Source: Manduca sexta (lineage: Eukaryota; Arthropoda; Insecta; Lepidoptera; Sphingidae). Taken from it: a stretch of DNA of 64,000 bases. The position numbers were made by a program, and so were the translations under genes. The stretch covers positions 10,610,609-10,674,608 of the forward strand of contig NC_051126.1 in assembly GCF_014839805.1 (NCBI RefSeq), given 5' to 3'. Positions 61,254 to 64,000 of the stretch are shown one piece after another. Within the stretch, counting starts at the first letter, position 1, and the number at the start of each line of letters is the position of its first letter. The notes beneath the pieces are model-generated. The model did no database searches, had not been told where the DNA came from, and worked only from the letters and a program-made list of their open reading frames with translations.

Positions 61254-62932
61254 TAAGTAATATAATCGTATCGGTTAAAAATTCGTTATCCTGAGAGTAC
61301 CGTTCCTGGTTAGAAGTTTATTGATCCATAATAGCTTGGTCAGCTTGGTCATGGCAAAATGGAGACTTTCTACGAAACAATAATTTATGTTAAGGCGATA
61401 CCTCAAGGTCCATTTTCATACATTTTCTTTCACCTTTAATCTGGGTAACTAAACAAGTATTGGCAAGTAAAGAATTTAAATTCACGTCTAGTTAGTGATT
61501 AGTTCTCGCAGTTGAAAGAAAAACGTAAAAATAATTAATAATCATGAATATTTCGGCCTTTAAAATTTAATATGACGAAATTTTGTTATATGGACAGTGT
61601 TATATGGACTCATCGCCACTATTATAATATAACCATTGCGCATAAATTCATGCGAAAGCCGGCTAGCTTAGAAGCTACCAAACAGTAAATCGGGAAGAAC
61701 TCACCATTTTGTTACGTAGATAAAAAAACAACTTGAGCAAAATGTCATGATTTTAAAGCAGCATAGTCTATCAGTCAGTACTAAGAATTGTATTAATTAG
61801 AAACTGTTGTAAGTAATTGGTATATGTGTTCTGACTTATTTATAAAATTAAGTAAAAAGATGTGTTATTGACACGAGTGTTTATTTCAGAGTAAAATACG
61901 TAACTAGGCAAACAACGACATTCAAATATTTACAAAAAATAGAACACATTAAAAAGAATATTGGTCACAATAAAGGTTACATTCTACAACAGAAACATAA
62001 GTTCAATTCAACTTAGATTCATATCAAATATGCAAGTAAGTAGCGACCCCGTTTAACAAAACATTCCCATTACCTAACGCAATGTAAGCGCGAAACCGCA
62101 AGCCATGTTGACGTTCTGCTGTCGGCTTTTACAGCCCCGAACAATATGACCCGATATTATGCTTCATAATATTTGTCTGAGAATGCAATTAAAACAGCCA
62201 ATAGTTATGAATATTACATATATTTTATCGTGGTTCTTAGTGCATAGTAAAAATGTATGAGGTACTGTTACTAGTAATTACGTGCGAATTCCATAATATT
62301 TCATATTTTTGTTATATTCAAATAAAATAAAGAACAAAGTAAGCTTCTCTAGTGATCATTAAGTTCGACATCCTAAATTATGGTTTGTCATAATTAGATC
62401 CAGTTGTGCCAGAATGTACCAACCTACAAATTATCCAAAAATATTGAACACGCAATTAATTCAAATGCGACACTTTACTGTTCAGCAAAACACGCCGAGA
62501 TACAGCGAAATATAGTGCAATGCCGAGATATATTTATATCTGACACAAAAAATATGTGTGAGCCAAGACACACATTTTTTATGAATAATCCTACTAAACA
62601 AATAACAATTCACAAATATTTAAAATTGGTACATTTTTACATAACTCGTTCCTTAATTAATGCTAAATCAAGAAATGAGCACCACATATAAAGTCAAAAT
62701 CACAAATTGTATTTATATTAATTAAACAAACTGTTAGTTTTGTAGATATAAATTCAACTTAACTCCATATGGGCTGATGGACGGTATACAACCTTAATCG
62801 GGCCTAAACCAACAAGCGCTTACATTACAAACTCAGTGTGTGAATACGCGTGTTGTTTTAGGGTCAAAAATAAACACAATCGGTTATTATATCCGACTGG
62901 CTCAAAAATAACAATTTGAATATGTTTGACTG
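61254..62932. other. AT-rich DNA, nothing recognised
   Basis: Chance frames only (for example 62404-62691); no repeat family assigned. Confidence 0.5.
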
Positions 62933-63178
62933 CGTCGGTTGCGTAGTTGATTATGGTACGACTATAGTGCTGAGGTCTCCGGTTCGAGGTTGGGCCAGTG
63001 ATATTAGGTTTTTCTACTCAGTATCTGCCCGGTGTTTGGATTTTGTGCTCTCCATGGCTATAGGCTCACCCCATCATGTCATGAGACGGAATACGCCCGA
63101 CGGAAAGTGGAGCACCAGTATAGCGCCTCTGACTACCCCTTCGGAGATTAAAGGATTGAGTGTGTGTGTGTTTTAAGT
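62933..63178 (+). mobile_element. SINE family A with (GT)n tail
   Basis: TGACTGCGTCGGTTGCGTAG head, GGTTCGAGGTTGGGCC at the B box, body TCTGCCCGGTGTTTGG and CATGTCATGAGACGGAA, and end CTACCCCTTCGGAGATTAAA followed by GTGTGTGTGTG. Confidence 0.8.
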
Positions 63179-63354
63179 GTAATTCTATTACCTTTCACAT
63201 CATGGGACGATACGAAACAGATATTACGAAAAGTAAGTGCTCTAGATGCACCACTGCCTGGTCCTTCAAGACAAAGCGCGTGAAGTGTCTGTATAGAAAT
63301 ATTCTTTACACGTCTATTTACTCATAGACACAATTTGGGGCTTTTGAAGTCGCG

Positions 63355-63452
63355 AGGGAAGTGGTTTCTTCTGAGAAGCGTGCTTTACCTTAGGCTGCAT
63401 CATCGCTTAACATCAGGCGGACAGCGGTTAAAGGCATTTCACATAAAAAAAA
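63355..63452 (+). repeat. Repeat tail fragment
   Basis: GAGAAGCGTGCTTTACCTT, then CGCTTAACATCAGGCGGAC and an A-run, a common lepidopteran retroposon tail. It lies directly upstream of the SINE B target duplication. Confidence 0.4.
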
Positions 63453-63481
63453 TCTGCTCAAAATAACATTATTCTACATGT

Positions 63482-63857
63482 CGACTGCCTCGGTGGCAAA
63501 GTTATAATTGTATATGGTACAAGAACGACTACAACGCTGAGGTCCTGGGTTCAAATCCCGGGTCGGGCCAAAATAATTGTGACTGTATTTTTCCATCTTA
63601 AAAATTACGCAGTCGCAGCTCGGAATCAGGAAGTTGGAGGTGTGATACCCCCGTGCCTCGGAAAGCAAGTAAAGCCGTTGGTCCTGCGCCTGATCTCTCT
63701 CCGGTGATGTCGGATTGCCATCTCACCGAACTAGGAGAGTGAAGGAACAGAGAGTGCACTTGTGTATTGCGCACACACTTGTGCACTATAATATATCCTG
63801 CGTACCTGGCTGATCTCCGTTGAGATTGGCCGCTGTGGTCGAAATTCGGCTAGGAGG
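63482..63857 (+). mobile_element. SINE family B, full length, perfect 15-bp TSD
   Basis: The head reads CGACTGCCTCGGTGGC with B box GGTTCAAATCCCGGG. The body contains CGGTGATGTCGGATTGCC and ends ATTCGGCTAGGAGG. Target duplication ACATTATTCTACATG is at 63466-63480 and 63858-63872, and the following T also matches. There is no poly-A tail. The 376-bp copy looks young. Confidence 0.88.
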
Positions 63858-64000
63858 ACATTATTCTACATGTACAGATATACCGTTGCCGAATATCCTG
63901 TCGTATTAAATAATACTACGATTAGCATCAACCTGTATAAACATACCAAAATGGCGACAGACCTCCGTAACTACAAATTTTCATTCAAATTTTACAACAA

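Noticed and set aside
63482..63570. tRNA gene
   Set aside because: A and B boxes are present, but no cloverleaf 3' half or acceptor stem can be drawn. This is a SINE head, as are the other tRNA-like stretches.

Overview
The window looks like nuclear DNA of an insect, most likely a moth or butterfly. It is AT-rich, has one multi-exon gene with long introns, and carries the usual lepidopteran repeat load: several tRNA-headed SINE families, Helitrons with TC...CTAG ends, decayed LINE 3' ends ending in short tandem tails, hAT-like and other MITEs, and one maT-type mariner. No bacterial, viral, CRISPR or organellar gene was recognised.

Host gene. The only host gene I can support lies on the minus strand from about 20.75 kb down to 3.2 kb. 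Five exons (20748-20531, 13937-13814, 12261-12112, 11614-11471, 3291-3199) have AG acceptors, GT donors and mutually compatible phases. Joined, they give 242 complete codons encoding two consecutive SUEL/Gal-lectin domains and the start of an acidic linker. This matches the ectodomain of the EVA-1 (EVA1C-type) cell-surface protein as I remember it from insects. The signal-peptide exon should lie at higher coordinates and the transmembrane/cytoplasmic exons at lower ones; I found neither.

1-21 kb is that gene, its introns loaded with SINEs, LINE ends, foldback elements and MITEs. 21-34 kb is probably the upstream intron or intergenic DNA: Helitron pieces (22.5, 23.6, 30.0 kb), an inverted/direct LINE end with a twin-priming signature (24.3 kb), SINEs and a second copy of the 272-bp MITE (30.7 kb). 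34-49 kb holds a full SINE with a 13-bp target-site duplication (34.5 kb), a hAT MITE with an 8-bp duplication (37.2 kb), a SINE with a palindromised promoter (40.7 kb), a TIR element split by a SINE end (41.2 kb) and a Helitron split by a retroposon (44.1 kb). 49-58 kb is repeat-poor, AT-rich and has no recognisable gene. 58.5-61.3 kb carries a maT mariner with an open 346-codon DD37D transposase and, 136 bp further on, a complete 845-bp non-autonomous Helitron. The right edge (62.9-63.9 kb) has two SINEs, one with a perfect 15-16-bp duplication.

All identifications were made by eye from translations, splice signals, termini and copy-to-copy comparison. Family names are from memory, and no database search was run.
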